Under the pieces are notes generated by a model that was not told where the DNA came from, ran no database searches, and worked only from the letters and a program-made list of their open reading frames with translations. Positions 17,285-26,651 of a stretch of 64,000 nt of DNA are shown here, one piece after another. This DNA comes from Mucilaginibacter ginsenosidivorax. GTDB lineage: Bacteria > Bacteroidota > Bacteroidia > Sphingobacteriales > Sphingobacteriaceae. The first letter of the stretch is position 1; the number at the start of each line of letters is the position of its first letter. The stretch lies in contig NZ_CP042437.1 in NCBI RefSeq assembly GCF_007971525.1, positions 6,448,001-6,512,000 on the forward strand, in the 5' to 3' direction. A program made the position numbers and the translations under genes.

Positions 17285-18040
17285 CTACACCCACTTACTC
17301 AAAAATACCCCGAAAGCATCTTTATACTGATCGCCAACGGTGATGTTTATTTTGCCAATTTGCAGGGCGTTGCGGGTAATGGAGTTTATTTTATCTAAAG
17401 ATACAATGAACGAGCGGTGCACCCGCATAAAACGTTTTGACGGCAGTTTTTCTTCCAGCGACTTTAAACTGGTGAGCGATAACAGGGCTTTCTCGGTGCC
17501 TTGCAGGTATATTTTAACATAATCTTTCAGGCCTTCTATATACAGAATATCCTTAAGCGCTATGCGTACCAGTTGATACTCTATTTTTAAAAACAGGTAG
17601 TCGTCTTCAATTCGATGTTCTTCGGGAGCCGCAGTTGCGGCGGGTGCAGGGTTGGTTGAGCGTTGTAACAGTTCGGCATAGCTTAATGCTTTGTTGGCGG
17701 CGTGCAAAAACTCTTCGTAATTAAAAGGCTTCAGCAGGTAATCCAATGCGTCAACTTTATAACCTTCAAGGGCAAACTGGTTGTAGGCCGTGGTAAAAAT
17801 AATGCGTGGCTTGTTGGCGCCCCGGCTATCCAGCACACGGGCCAGTTCGATGCCGTTAAGGTTAGGCATCTGTATATCCAAAAAAATAAGGTCAACCTTT
17901 TGGTCCTGTAAACCAACCAGCGCTTCAACCGCGCTGCTGTAGCGGCCTGTAAGTTTTAAAAATGGTGTTTGCTCAATAAATGCGCAAACCAGGCCAAGGG
18001 CCAGGGGTTCATCATCAACGGCAATACAGTTTAATATCAT
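17285..18040 (-). CDS. LytTR-family response regulator
   Basis: This 251-residue protein has a receiver domain (1-120; DDEP start, phospho-acceptor Asp55 in LIFLDIQMPNLNG, Lys in LLKPFNYEEF). A LytTR DNA-binding domain follows (about 150-250; DILYIEGLKDYVKIYL, KRFMRVHRSFIVSLDKI). It overlaps the upstream kinase gene by 4 bases (ATGA), so the two are translationally coupled and form one two-component system. The large outer-membrane receptor gene lies divergently behind the kinase and is a reasonable target, though this is inference. Confidence 0.95.
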   Translation of the reverse strand: MILNCIAVDDEPLALGLVCAFIEQTPFLKLTGRYSSAVEALVGLQDQKVDLIFLDIQMPNLNGIELARVLDSRGANKPRIIFTTAYNQFALEGYKVDALDYLLKPFNYEEFLHAANKALSYAELLQRSTNPAPAATAAPEEHRIEDDYLFLKIEYQLVRIALKDILYIEGLKDYVKIYLQGTEKALLSLTSLKSLEEKLPSKRFMRVHRSFIVSLDKINSITRNALQIGKINITVGDQYKDAFGVFLSKWV

Positions 18041-19107
18041 GACAGGTTGAGTGTTAAGTGAACTTTATAAGTATTGGCATCAGTGTCTTCGTTTATATCT
18101 AATGTGTATTTTTGGGCATACAACAAATCTAAACGCCGCAGGGTGTTGGTAAGGCCAATCCCTTTGTTTTCTTCCAGGTTGGGGTTGGCGTCTTTATAAA
18201 TCGAGTTTTCTACCCGTAATTCCAGTAAATCTGCGTTTTGTTCAACACTAATCAGGATGTCGCTGGGCAGCGTTGCGCTTATGCCATGTTTAAAAGCATT
18301 CTCCACAAAAGGTAAAAATATCATGGGGGCAACGGTCATATCGTTAACCGTGGCGGGCGAATTGAATGTAACCTTCACTTTATCGGTAAGCCGCAGTTCC
18401 ATCAGGCTGATGTAGTCTTTTATAAAGGCTATTTCCTGGCTTAGCAGTGCGGTACCATGTTGGGTATCATACAACACGTACCGCATCATCCGCGATAGCT
18501 GGTGAATTGCTTTGCGCGATGTTTCGGCATTGATATGTGTAAGCGCGTAAATGTTATTCAGCGTATTGAAAAAGAAATGCGGGTTGATCTGTGCTTTCAG
18601 GAAGGATAACTCCGAGCTGATCTTGTCCTGTTCTAAAGTTTCGCGCAGCCTGATATCGGCCTGCCACTTTTGGATGGCGGTGATGCTGGTGCTTATGCCT
18701 AATACCAATGCCATAATAAATATTACCGCATAGTCGAAGATCTTGTTCCGTTCGCCGTGTCTTGGCGGCCCGTGTTTATGGATAGCATTATCCATTAACA
18801 GGTGCATGTTCAATGAACGGTCGATGAAAATATTTAATAAGTAAATGACCGCTACCAGGGTAATTATAAATATGAAATACATGCCTGTCCGGTTTTTTAA
18901 CAGATATACCGGCACAAACACAATAGCGTTGATATAAAATGCAGTTACCAGCATAATGATAAACAATGCCTGTTTTATCCAGAACTGGTAGGGCAATACA
19001 ATATCCCACGTAAGGGGTTGATATAAAAATAACGCGAAGCCCAGCACTACCCATGTTAACACATGAATAAGGATAGTAATGGTACTGCTTTTTGATTTAA
19101 GGCTCAT
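18037..19107 (-). CDS. LytS-type sensor histidine kinase (four membrane helices)
   Basis: The 356 residues begin with four hydrophobic helices (about 10-28, 44-68, 77-96 and 124-144). A His_kinase family domain follows with LKAQINPHFFFNTLNNI (His177 as phospho-acceptor). The ATPase part has LPFVENAFKHGI and a GIGLTNTLRRL glycine box. No extracytoplasmic sensor domain is present, only short loops, one of them His/Pro-rich (HKHGPPRHGER). It pairs with the LytTR regulator whose start overlaps its stop. Confidence 0.93.
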   Translation of the reverse strand: MSLKSKSSTITILIHVLTWVVLGFALFLYQPLTWDIVLPYQFWIKQALFIIMLVTAFYINAIVFVPVYLLKNRTGMYFIFIITLVAVIYLLNIFIDRSLNMHLLMDNAIHKHGPPRHGERNKIFDYAVIFIMALVLGISTSITAIQKWQADIRLRETLEQDKISSELSFLKAQINPHFFFNTLNNIYALTHINAETSRKAIHQLSRMMRYVLYDTQHGTALLSQEIAFIKDYISLMELRLTDKVKVTFNSPATVNDMTVAPMIFLPFVENAFKHGISATLPSDILISVEQNADLLELRVENSIYKDANPNLEENKGIGLTNTLRRLDLLYAQKYTLDINEDTDANTYKVHLTLNLS

Positions 19108-19452
19108 TTTTGATTTGAATCAGGAGTCAAGATACGAGAATCAGGACTATTAATGTTTTTTATTTTTTCGACAGAAAATCTTGACCTGAGATTTTCGATT
19201 ACGGTTTAATAATCGTTCAATATTACTAAACCATTTGGTTATCAGGCAACCATAATCGCCTAACAGGCACAACTTGCCGACAAATGGCTAAAATTAACCG
19301 TTGAATACTGTAATTGGATATTAAGGCTGCTAAATACACGCTTCTATAGGTAAAAAACATGCCTTCGTCTACATTTACTATGCCCCTGTCTATTGCGTTT
19401 TTTGGGCTGATGCCGATGTTATTGCTTTGTGTTGCAAATAAGCCACAACACA
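19108..19452. other. Divergent intergenic region between the kinase and receptor genes
   Basis: The 345 bases must hold promoters for both directions. A weak inverted-word pair is visible (AGTCAAGATACGAGAATCAG near 19125, ATCTTGACCTGAGATT near 19178). No perfect TAnnTTTG box was found. A short minus-strand frame at 19226-19453 was judged spurious. Confidence 0.45.
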
Positions 19453-22311
19453 ATGAAACTTAAATTTACATACCTGATAATTGCAGCTTTGCTGTTTAGC
19501 CTTACAACCTTTGCTCAAACGGGCAGGCGGGTTAAGGGCACCGTAACAGACTCAACAGGGGTAACCCTACCGGGCACAACCGTTAAACTGTTAACCGGCA
19601 CCGATAGCACCAAAGTAATTACCGATAGTAAAGGAGCTTTTACTTTTGATGATGTAAAAGTGAACCAGTTTAGCCTGGTTTTAAACTCGATAGGTTACCA
19701 GGGACTGCGCCGGCGTTTTGTGTTGGATAATGCCAATACCCCCGTGTTTTTAAAGCCCATCATTCTTAAAAACGACACCTATATGCTTAACACCGTAACC
19801 ATATCGGATGTTAACCCGGTAAAACTTAAGGAAGATACGATTGAGTTTAACGCCGCAGCATATCCTGTACGTGATAATGCGCCTGTAGAGGATGTTATCA
19901 AAAAACTACCGGGCGTTGATGTTGATAAAGATGGTAATATTACCGCGCAGGGTAAAAGCGTAACAAAAGTAAGGGTAAACGGGAAGGATTTTTTTGGCGG
20001 TGATGTAAAATCGGCCACCAAAAACCTGCCTGCCGATATTGTACAAAACATCCAGATTATTGATGATTATGGCGACCAGGCCAATCTTACCGGTGTAAAA
20101 AGCGGTGAGCCCGAGAAAATTCTGAACATTACCATAAAACAAAGCAAAAACTACGGCTACTTTGGCCAGGCCAGCCTGGGCGGGGGCAGGGATGCCATAC
20201 CCGGTATAGCAAACAGCCAGGAAAGTAACAGGTATGTAGCATCGGCGAATTTTTTCAAATTCAACGGCGATCAGCAACTGGCGTTTTTGGGTAATCTGAA
20301 TAATACCAATACCAACTTGTTTACATTTAACGGCGGCGGCCCAAGGGGCGGTGGTCCTGGCGGCCCTCCAGGAGGCAACAGCAGCAATACCAATGGTATA
20401 ACCACAGCCAGATCGTTTGGGCTTAACTACCGCGATAGCTGGGGCAAAAAAGTTACGGCTTATGGCAGCTATAGCTTTGCCGATAATTCGGTATATACGC
20501 TTAACAAAACCATTCAAAACAACTTATCTACATTAAACCCAAGTACCAATACCAATAACAATACTCAAAACGACGAGAAGCTGAACCATCGTTTCAACTT
20601 CAATATCGAAATTAAGCCCGATACGGTTAACTATATCAAAATTACACCATCATTTGCATATGCACGGGTAACTACCACACAGGTAGGCAGCAGTTTGCTG
20701 GTTAATAACTCGCAAACCATAACTAATTATAATTTTGATACCTACAGTAACCAAACCGAACCAAATTATGGTGCCAACGTTTTATTTAACCACCGCTTTG
20801 CGCGTAAGGGCCGCAACTTCAGCGTTAACGTCGGGGCTGGATCATACAAGATCAATAAATACCAAAACCCGGTTTATACCTATTTAGACGGGGCCGCAAA
20901 CGCGCCGCTAAACCAATTTATTAATACCAACAGCCGCACCGATAGTGTGGGCACAAGTGTATCGTTTTTGGAGCCGGTAAGCAAAAAAGGCTATCTTGAA
21001 CTAACCTACGCCTATCATTACGCCTATACCACAGCCGATAAACTAACAGACACGCTAAATATTGATGGCGTAACCAAAGATTATTATGGCTTGCTGAGCA
21101 ATAATTATAACTCCACGTTTATTACCAATCGTTTTGGCTTAAACTATCGTTTTATCGATAAAAAGTATAATTACACATTGGGTTTGGTAGCACAGCCAAC
21201 CATACTGCGCGGGCAATCATTAACCAACGGTGCTTCACCAACAGATAGCCATACATTTAACTTGGCCCCTAATGCAAGGTTCATTTACAACTTTTCTCGC
21301 AATCAGTCGTTGAGCTTAAATTATAACGGTGCCAGCAATCAGCCAACTTATACCGAGCTGCAGCCTGTTACCGATTTTAGCAATGCATCGTACCCCGTAC
21401 AAGGTAACCCCGATTTAAAGCCCGAGTTTAATAACAACCTGTCAATCCGGTACAACAAGTTTAATTTCGAGACTGGTAACGTATTTTTTAGTAATTTATC
21501 ATTCACCACCACCGATAATAAGATTGTAGCCAATACCGTCAATTATCCTAAAACGTACACGCCAAACAGCAAATTGGCCGGGAGTATTTTAACACAGTAT
21601 TTAAATGCCGATGGGTTTTACTCGGCACAAGGTTTTTATGTATTTGCTAAACCATGGGATAAAAGAAAATATAATTTATTCTTTATAGGCAACGTTGCAT
21701 ACAATAATAACATCTCTTACATAACTAATGTCGATTCGACAAGTTATGCCATGACAACGGAGAAAAATATAGCTAAAAACCTGGTGCTATCGCAAGGCGT
21801 AAAATTCAGACTGAGTATTACTGATGTTGTAGATGCCGAGGCCAGCACAACTTATGCTGTTAATAAATCGAATAATTCGATCACGACGGCTAATATCAAC
21901 AATAATTTCAGTTCGCTTAACCTGGGCATCAACGGTAAAAATTATTTATGGAAGGATTGGACCGTTAGCTACGATTACTCCAAGATGTTTTACTATGGTT
22001 ACAAAGGTGCAACCAACCCCAATATATTAAACACCTATGTTGAGCGTAGGTTTTTAAAAGGAAACGCGGGTACCATCCGCTTATCGGCAATGGATGTGTT
22101 TAACCAAAACACGGGCTACACCAGTACACAAAGCGGTAGCTATGTAACCCAAACCAGCAGCAACAGGCTGGGCAGGTATTATTTGTTAAGCTTTACCCTT
22201 AAGCTTCAGAAATTTGCAGGTAAAAAACCAACAATGGGCCCCGGTGGTCCCGGCGGACCTGGCCCTGGTGGCCCCCCTCCGGGTGGCGGCCCTGGCGGTG
22301 GCCCGTTTTAA
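19453..22311 (+). CDS. Outer-membrane beta-barrel receptor-like protein (TonB-type, OMP_b-brl_3)
   Basis: The ATG at 19453 gives MKLKFTYLIIAALLFSLTTF, a good signal peptide; the ATG at 19429 does not. The 952 residues hold a carboxypeptidase-regulatory domain (RRVKGTVTDSTGVTLPGTTV, about 25-110). A plug-like region follows (DVIKKLPGVDVDKDGNI, VNGKDFFGGD). The rest is a long Asn/Tyr-rich beta-barrel region ending in YYLLSFTLKLQKF. Two Gly/Pro-rich stretches stand out, one in an early extracellular-loop position (about 295-310) and a C-terminal tail after the last strand (about 928-952). No SusD-like partner follows, so it is not a classical Sus pair. A strong terminator ends the gene. Confidence 0.9.
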   Translation: MKLKFTYLIIAALLFSLTTFAQTGRRVKGTVTDSTGVTLPGTTVKLLTGTDSTKVITDSKGAFTFDDVKVNQFSLVLNSIGYQGLRRRFVLDNANTPVFLKPIILKNDTYMLNTVTISDVNPVKLKEDTIEFNAAAYPVRDNAPVEDVIKKLPGVDVDKDGNITAQGKSVTKVRVNGKDFFGGDVKSATKNLPADIVQNIQIIDDYGDQANLTGVKSGEPEKILNITIKQSKNYGYFGQASLGGGRDAIPGIANSQESNRYVASANFFKFNGDQQLAFLGNLNNTNTNLFTFNGGGPRGGGPGGPPGGNSSNTNGITTARSFGLNYRDSWGKKVTAYGSYSFADNSVYTLNKTIQNNLSTLNPSTNTNNNTQNDEKLNHRFNFNIEIKPDTVNYIKITPSFAYARVTTTQVGSSLLVNNSQTITNYNFDTYSNQTEPNYGANVLFNHRFARKGRNFSVNVGAGSYKINKYQNPVYTYLDGAANAPLNQFINTNSRTDSVGTSVSFLEPVSKKGYLELTYAYHYAYTTADKLTDTLNIDGVTKDYYGLLSNNYNSTFITNRFGLNYRFIDKKYNYTLGLVAQPTILRGQSLTNGASPTDSHTFNLAPNARFIYNFSRNQSLSLNYNGASNQPTYTELQPVTDFSNASYPVQGNPDLKPEFNNNLSIRYNKFNFETGNVFFSNLSFTTTDNKIVANTVNYPKTYTPNSKLAGSILTQYLNADGFYSAQGFYVFAKPWDKRKYNLFFIGNVAYNNNISYITNVDSTSYAMTTEKNIAKNLVLSQGVKFRLSITDVVDAEASTTYAVNKSNNSITTANINNNFSSLNLGINGKNYLWKDWTVSYDYSKMFYYGYKGATNPNILNTYVERRFLKGNAGTIRLSAMDVFNQNTGYTSTQSGSYVTQTSSNRLGRYYLLSFTLKLQKFAGKKPTMGPGGPGGPGPGGPPPGGGPGGGPF

Positions 22312-22431
22312 TGAGGGATAAAGCCTGAAAAGATATTTAAAATCTGGCCATCCCTGAGAAAGATGGCAAGCAATGATCATACGCGAGGTTGATCTGGATT
22401 TAGTTGATGTTATTGGTTTAAGCAATAACGG

Positions 22432-22465
22432 AGCGTCCCGGGGGTGAGATACCGGGGCGCTTTTT
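22432..22465 (+). terminator. Rho-independent terminator after the receptor gene
   Basis: AGCGTCCCGG (22432-22441) pairs with CCGGGGCGCT (22452-22461), followed by TTTTT. It directs + strand termination just before the convergent minus-strand gene. Confidence 0.85.
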
Positions 22466-22469
22466 ATTG

Positions 22470-23723
22470 TTAAAACTCGTAATTGATGCCTGCTTTTATG
22501 CTGGTTGCGTCTATGCTATAGTCCCTGCTATTGGTGATGGCGGCAGGGGTGGAGTATGAAATGTATATATCAACCTTTTTAGCTACAGTTATGCCCAGCT
22601 TAACAGGGAAGCTTATTAACCCCGATGAAAGGGACAGGTAATTAGGGATAGTAGTTTGAAGATGGCTATTATAGATGGAGTTACCCGTGGTTTTTACAAA
22701 CGCGTAGGACATACCCGCGTCGATAAAGAATTTAAAATTGGCGGTATTATAAATATTGTATATAACCTGGGGGTTAATAATTACCAAAAATTCCTTTACG
22801 TTGAAATCGGATTTTGGTATGTCCGGCTGGTTAAAATAAAGATCTACCGAATTCTTATACGCCGCTCCGGTAACCATTACCTCGCCCCTTACAATAAGTT
22901 TACCAACGCTTGGGTTGGGATATAAATTTACGCCCGCCGCCACAGCCGGGTACACAGATGTAGTATTTTTAGCATTGTAAAATTTGTAGCCCTGACTGGT
23001 GCCCGAATTACTGGTTGTAAACAGTGTAGCATTAATTCCCAAGCCTGCAAAGAACTTCCATGCTGATTTACCACCATAAGTTTTCTTATCAACAAACATA
23101 TTGTTGAGTTTTTGCGAAATGCTTTTCAAATCCGGAAGATTATAGGCAGAGTTCTCAATCTCGGTTTTTAATTTCTCAGATGTTGGGTTGTATTTAATGG
23201 CCAGGTCATACAATTGTGGTATAAAAATATTTTCGATGCGCGTTTGTACGCCATGATCTGGCAAATAATAAATCCGGTAAACAAGTTCCTTAATCTGGCC
23301 GGTTTTGTTATCGCCAATAAAAAACCTCGTCTTTTTGGCATCAATGTATGAATACAAGGTTACGTTAGGGCCATTTTGCTCTACCCTTAAAAATACCACA
23401 TCCTGCTTTTGGGTCGAATCAACTCCTGTTTGTAATTTTGAAGTGTTGGTTTCATCCATGCTGATCTCCCCGGAATACCTTTGATAAATTGATGAATTAA
23501 GCAATTCAAAATAGCCTATATCATCTACTGTATAAGTTTTAACACCCGCCGCGCTTTTAAATTCTACGCTTTTGGGGTTGCCAAACCATTCTTTCTGGTT
23601 TATTTCGCCACGTAAAGTATCGCCTTTAAGGGTAACAACATAACCGGGCTTAAAATTGCTTTGCGCAAACGTTAAAGCAGGTAGCAACGTTAATGCCGCT
23701 GCCAATAAAAATAGAGGTTTCAT
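22470..23723 (-). CDS. Envelope protein, paralog 2 of a tandem pair
   Basis: The 417 residues start with a signal peptide (MKPLFLLAAALTLLPALTFAQ). A short domain follows, FKPGYVVTLKGDTLRGEINQ, which is repeated almost exactly in the neighbouring gene. A helical middle leads to a C-terminal region of alternating strands, ending SIKAGINYEF. The terminal aromatic suggests an outer-membrane beta-barrel of PorT-like size (about 200-417). The function is unknown. Its start lies 19 bases downstream of the paralog's stop, so the two form an operon. Confidence 0.8.
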   Translation of the reverse strand: MKPLFLLAAALTLLPALTFAQSNFKPGYVVTLKGDTLRGEINQKEWFGNPKSVEFKSAAGVKTYTVDDIGYFELLNSSIYQRYSGEISMDETNTSKLQTGVDSTQKQDVVFLRVEQNGPNVTLYSYIDAKKTRFFIGDNKTGQIKELVYRIYYLPDHGVQTRIENIFIPQLYDLAIKYNPTSEKLKTEIENSAYNLPDLKSISQKLNNMFVDKKTYGGKSAWKFFAGLGINATLFTTSNSGTSQGYKFYNAKNTTSVYPAVAAGVNLYPNPSVGKLIVRGEVMVTGAAYKNSVDLYFNQPDIPKSDFNVKEFLVIINPQVIYNIYNTANFKFFIDAGMSYAFVKTTGNSIYNSHLQTTIPNYLSLSSGLISFPVKLGITVAKKVDIYISYSTPAAITNSRDYSIDATSIKAGINYEF

Positions 23724-23742
23724 TGCGATATAGGTTTGTTTT

Positions 23743-24969
23743 TTATTTAAAATAGTAGTTTAAGGCTATTTGAACAGCGCTTACCTGCAAGTAATTTGTG
23801 TTATCCTTTGTAAAGATGGCATTCGGTATATAGCCCGCTGTGATATCGAATTTTTTATCGATCACTACACCGATATTGAAGGGGTACGATATCCAATTTG
23901 ATTGTAACAGGTAGCCATCGGTAACAGTTGTTTTGCCTGCACCGGTATAGGTATACTTGTTCCCACTGTAAGTTGATAAATTGAATGCGGCACCGGCTGC
24001 GGCATATAATTTAAAGGCATCTATATTGTAAAAATTATACAGTATTTGTGGTATCAGCGATATGTTATTTTGAGTGAGCGAATAAGTAGAGCCGCCGGTT
24101 TGACTGCCTTTAAACTTATTACCGGTATAAGCAAGCTGCGCCCTGAATATCAGTTTTCCGGTACTGGGATTAGCCAATACATTTATTCCCAATGCAATGC
24201 GTGGGAATACTGATGAGGCTGATTTACTGTCAAATTCTTTAAATGCGCCGATACCTGATGTAATGTTGCCAAAGTTTACACCTGCCGATGCGAAAAATTG
24301 GGTGCCTTTACTGGCACCGGATACCGTCGCGTCCTGTTTTGAATTAGTTTTATTAATTAATTGCGCTATTTCCGTTAGGTCATTCGCATTGTAGTCGGCC
24401 TTTTCGATGGTGGTTTTTAGGTTTTTGGATTCGCCGTACTTTTCCGATAACAGGAATAGTTGTTGTTTGTACGCATCTTCGTTTATGGTTTTCCCGTCGT
24501 TCTTATAAACCCTGTAAACCAGTTCCGTTGGCTGAGCATCGCCACTTCCGCTAACAAAGTAATGGTTCTTTAAATCGTCGGCATATTCAAATAAAGTAAT
24601 ATTGGCTCCTTTTTGGATGGTTTTTAAAAAGATAGAATCGGTTTTGGTATCCGTGTTTCGGCCGTTTGAAAGGCTGGAGATTTGGGTGGGATCGACGTTT
24701 AGCAAGCCAATATACCTTTGATATGCCTCTGAATTTGTAGCTGCAAAGGATGTGATATCGCTCACCCCAAGTTCGCGGGGATTTTTATCATTTGTTGATG
24801 TTTTGAAGCTGATTTTTCGAGGGTTAACAGCCCATTCTTTAATGTTGATGAAGCCACGTAAAGTATCGCCTTTAAGGGTAACAACATAACCTGGTTTGTA
24901 ATTGCTTTGCGCTGCAGAAAATAAAGGCAACAATAATGCCGGAAGCAGTAGTTTGTAATAAGGTTTCAT
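23743..24969 (-). CDS. Envelope protein, paralog 1 of a tandem pair
   Basis: This 408-residue protein has the same plan as the following gene: signal peptide (MKPYYKLLLPALLLPLFSAAQ), the block YKPGYVVTLKGDTLRGFIN, and a barrel-like C-terminal part ending QIALNYYFK. The two clearly arose by tandem duplication but have diverged through most of their length. It is the first gene of the pair. Its upstream region is shared with the divergent AraC gene. Confidence 0.8.
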   Translation of the reverse strand: MKPYYKLLLPALLLPLFSAAQSNYKPGYVVTLKGDTLRGFINIKEWAVNPRKISFKTSTNDKNPRELGVSDITSFAATNSEAYQRYIGLLNVDPTQISSLSNGRNTDTKTDSIFLKTIQKGANITLFEYADDLKNHYFVSGSGDAQPTELVYRVYKNDGKTINEDAYKQQLFLLSEKYGESKNLKTTIEKADYNANDLTEIAQLINKTNSKQDATVSGASKGTQFFASAGVNFGNITSGIGAFKEFDSKSASSVFPRIALGINVLANPSTGKLIFRAQLAYTGNKFKGSQTGGSTYSLTQNNISLIPQILYNFYNIDAFKLYAAAGAAFNLSTYSGNKYTYTGAGKTTVTDGYLLQSNWISYPFNIGVVIDKKFDITAGYIPNAIFTKDNTNYLQVSAVQIALNYYFK

Positions 24970-25063
24970 TAGGGTATAATTGGATTTAATCTGCCAGCAA
25001 GATATAAAAATATATCACTTAAAAGAAAATGTGACGTGTCGTTTTTTTAGTGGCGTAAAAAAA

Positions 25064-25121
25064 ATGCGACAATCAGTTATTTTTACAATTATTGGCTATA
25101 TTTATCGCATCAATTGTAAAA
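25064..25121. promoter_or_regulatory. Nested inverted repeats upstream of the AraC gene
   Basis: TTTTACAATT (25081-25090) is inverted as AATTGTAAAA (25112-25121), and ATGCGA (25064-25069) as TCGCAT (25105-25110). They lie in the divergent promoter region and end 8 bases before the AraC start. They may be an operator or a leader structure. Confidence 0.35.
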
Positions 25122-25129
25122 TAAGCTGA

Positions 25130-26002
25130 ATGAAACCGCAGTTACTAAAAGTTTCTTCGGGCCCTGCACACTCATTTAGTGTGCGGCACGATGTATTGCC
25201 CGATATTAACAACCGCTGGCATTGCCACCCCGAACTGGAACTCATTTACCTGAAAAAAGGAAGCGGTACACAGTTTATCGGCGATAGTATAAAGCAATTT
25301 AAATCGGGCGATATGGTATTGGTTGGCCCAAACCTGCCGCATTACTGGCGTTTTGACGATTTGTATTTTAATCCCGGTGAAAACAACGGGGTAGAGGTTT
25401 TTGTAGTTCACTTTTGTGAAAACTTTTGGGGCGATCAGTTTTTACAACTGCCCGAAAATAAATTAATAAAAGTGCTGCTCGAGAAATCAAAACGCGGGTT
25501 GCAGGTTACCGGTGGCACAAAAGAAAAAGTGGCCGTACAGATGGCCGCGATGTTAAGTACAGACGGTGCCGAGCGGATTATTATGCTGTTGAAGGCGTTA
25601 AATGCTATTGCCACCAGCGCGCCTTCAAGTTACATGGCTTCAATTGGTTTTAAATACGATCATAATGATTCGGAAAACGACCGGTTGAATGGTATTTATG
25701 AATACTCGATGCAAAATTTCAGGAAAAAGATTTACCTGGACGAGATTGCCGAGATAGCGGGCGTGAGCTCCAACTCCTTTTGCCGGTATTTTAAATCAAA
25801 AACCCGCAAAACCTTCTCGCAGTTTATTATCGAAATAAAAGTTGGCCACGCGTGTAAATTACTGATAGAAGATAAGCTGAACATTAAACAGTTGTGTTAC
25901 GATAGCGGGTTTAATAACTTTTCAACGTTTCATAAACATTTTAAGCTGGTAACCGGCAAAAGCCCGCTAATGTACCAGAAAGAGTTTATTAAAAATTCGT
26001 GA
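25130..26002 (+). CDS. AraC-family transcriptional regulator with cupin sensor domain
   Basis: The 290 residues open with a cupin-like sugar-sensing domain (NRWHCHPELELIYLKKGSG, GDMVLVGPNLPHYWR, 25-90). They end with the double helix-turn-helix of AraC proteins (residues about 195-290: LDEIAEIAGVSSNSFCRYFK and IKQLCYDSGFNNFSTFHKHF). It stands directly upstream of the fucose genes on the same strand, so it is the obvious candidate activator of that cluster. This link is inferred from position. Confidence 0.92.
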   Translation: MKPQLLKVSSGPAHSFSVRHDVLPDINNRWHCHPELELIYLKKGSGTQFIGDSIKQFKSGDMVLVGPNLPHYWRFDDLYFNPGENNGVEVFVVHFCENFWGDQFLQLPENKLIKVLLEKSKRGLQVTGGTKEKVAVQMAAMLSTDGAERIIMLLKALNAIATSAPSSYMASIGFKYDHNDSENDRLNGIYEYSMQNFRKKIYLDEIAEIAGVSSNSFCRYFKSKTRKTFSQFIIEIKVGHACKLLIEDKLNIKQLCYDSGFNNFSTFHKHFKLVTGKSPLMYQKEFIKNS

Positions 26003-26008
26003 GCTGCC

Positions 26009-26190
26009 GGCCCCCTCTAAATCTCCCCCGGTAGGGGAGACTTTTTGACCTTCGCTTTTTTAATCTTTCTTAATCGCTTAAAAATCAACGCATACCCCAT
26101 TAAGCCTGATAAATAAATTCTTGCTGTTAAGCACAACTAAAAAAGGGGTAAGTTAAAGTCTCCCCTACCGGGGGAGATTTAGAGGGGGCT
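26009..26190. repeat. CCCCCTCTAAATCTCCCCC-type inverted-arm element, full copy
   Basis: The left arm CCCCCTCTAAATCTCCCCCG continues to GGGGAGACTTT. The right arm at 26154-26190 is its inverse. Each arm also contains its own hairpin (CTCCCC/GGGGAG). It fills most of the gap before the mutarotase gene. Confidence 0.85.
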
Positions 26191-26290
26191 ATATGCCAAA
26201 AAAGCTGAATGTTTTAACCATTTTATGCCAACTATTTACCTGTAAACTTTATTTCTTTGTATACCGATATACTACTTTGTAAATCTATTT

Positions 26291-26623
26291 ATGGCCCACC
26301 GATATTGTTTAACGCTTGATTTGGTTGACGACGCCAGGCTGATTGCCGAATACGAAAAATACCACCAGGCTATCTGGCCCGAGATTCACAAAAGTATTAC
26401 CGATTACGGTATCACCAACATGGAAATTTACCGTTTTGATGTGCGCCTGTTTATGATCATGGAAACCGACGATACTTTCAGTTTCGAAAAAAAGTCGGCT
26501 GCGGATGCTGCAAATCCAAAAGTGCAGGAGTGGGAAAAGCTGATGTGGAAATATCAGCACGCTGTTAAAGGCGCCCAAAAAGGAGAGAAATGGGTTTTAA
26601 TGGATAAAATATTTCAGTTATAA
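26291..26623 (+). CDS. L-rhamnose/L-fucose mutarotase family protein
   Basis: The 110-residue protein matches the RhaM-like fold: YCLTLDLVDDARLIAEYEKYH with a catalytic-type His, then a HQAIWPEI helix, ITNMEIYRFDVRLFMIME, and a closing W-x-x-LM-W block. The family interconverts the anomers of L-rhamnose or related 6-deoxysugars. Because the next gene is a fucosidase and the rest of the cluster fits fucose oxidation, L-fucose is the more likely substrate here. It is the first enzyme gene of the cluster, 28 bases before the fucosidase. Confidence 0.88.
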   Translation: MAHRYCLTLDLVDDARLIAEYEKYHQAIWPEIHKSITDYGITNMEIYRFDVRLFMIMETDDTFSFEKKSAADAANPKVQEWEKLMWKYQHAVKGAQKGEKWVLMDKIFQL

Positions 26624-26651
26624 ATAACCTGTCAACTAAATTATAAACCTC

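Noticed and set aside
19226-19453. Minus-strand 75-residue frame upstream of the receptor gene
   Set aside because: It overlaps the divergent promoter area and the first codon of the receptor gene, has no family features, and its composition is not protein-like.
19906-20517. Minus-strand 203-residue open frame
   Set aside because: It is antisense to the well-supported receptor gene and has no recognisable domain.
19453-24969. Sus-type polysaccharide utilisation locus
   Set aside because: No SusD-like gene follows the receptor-like gene, and the two downstream paralogs are on the other strand and of another family.
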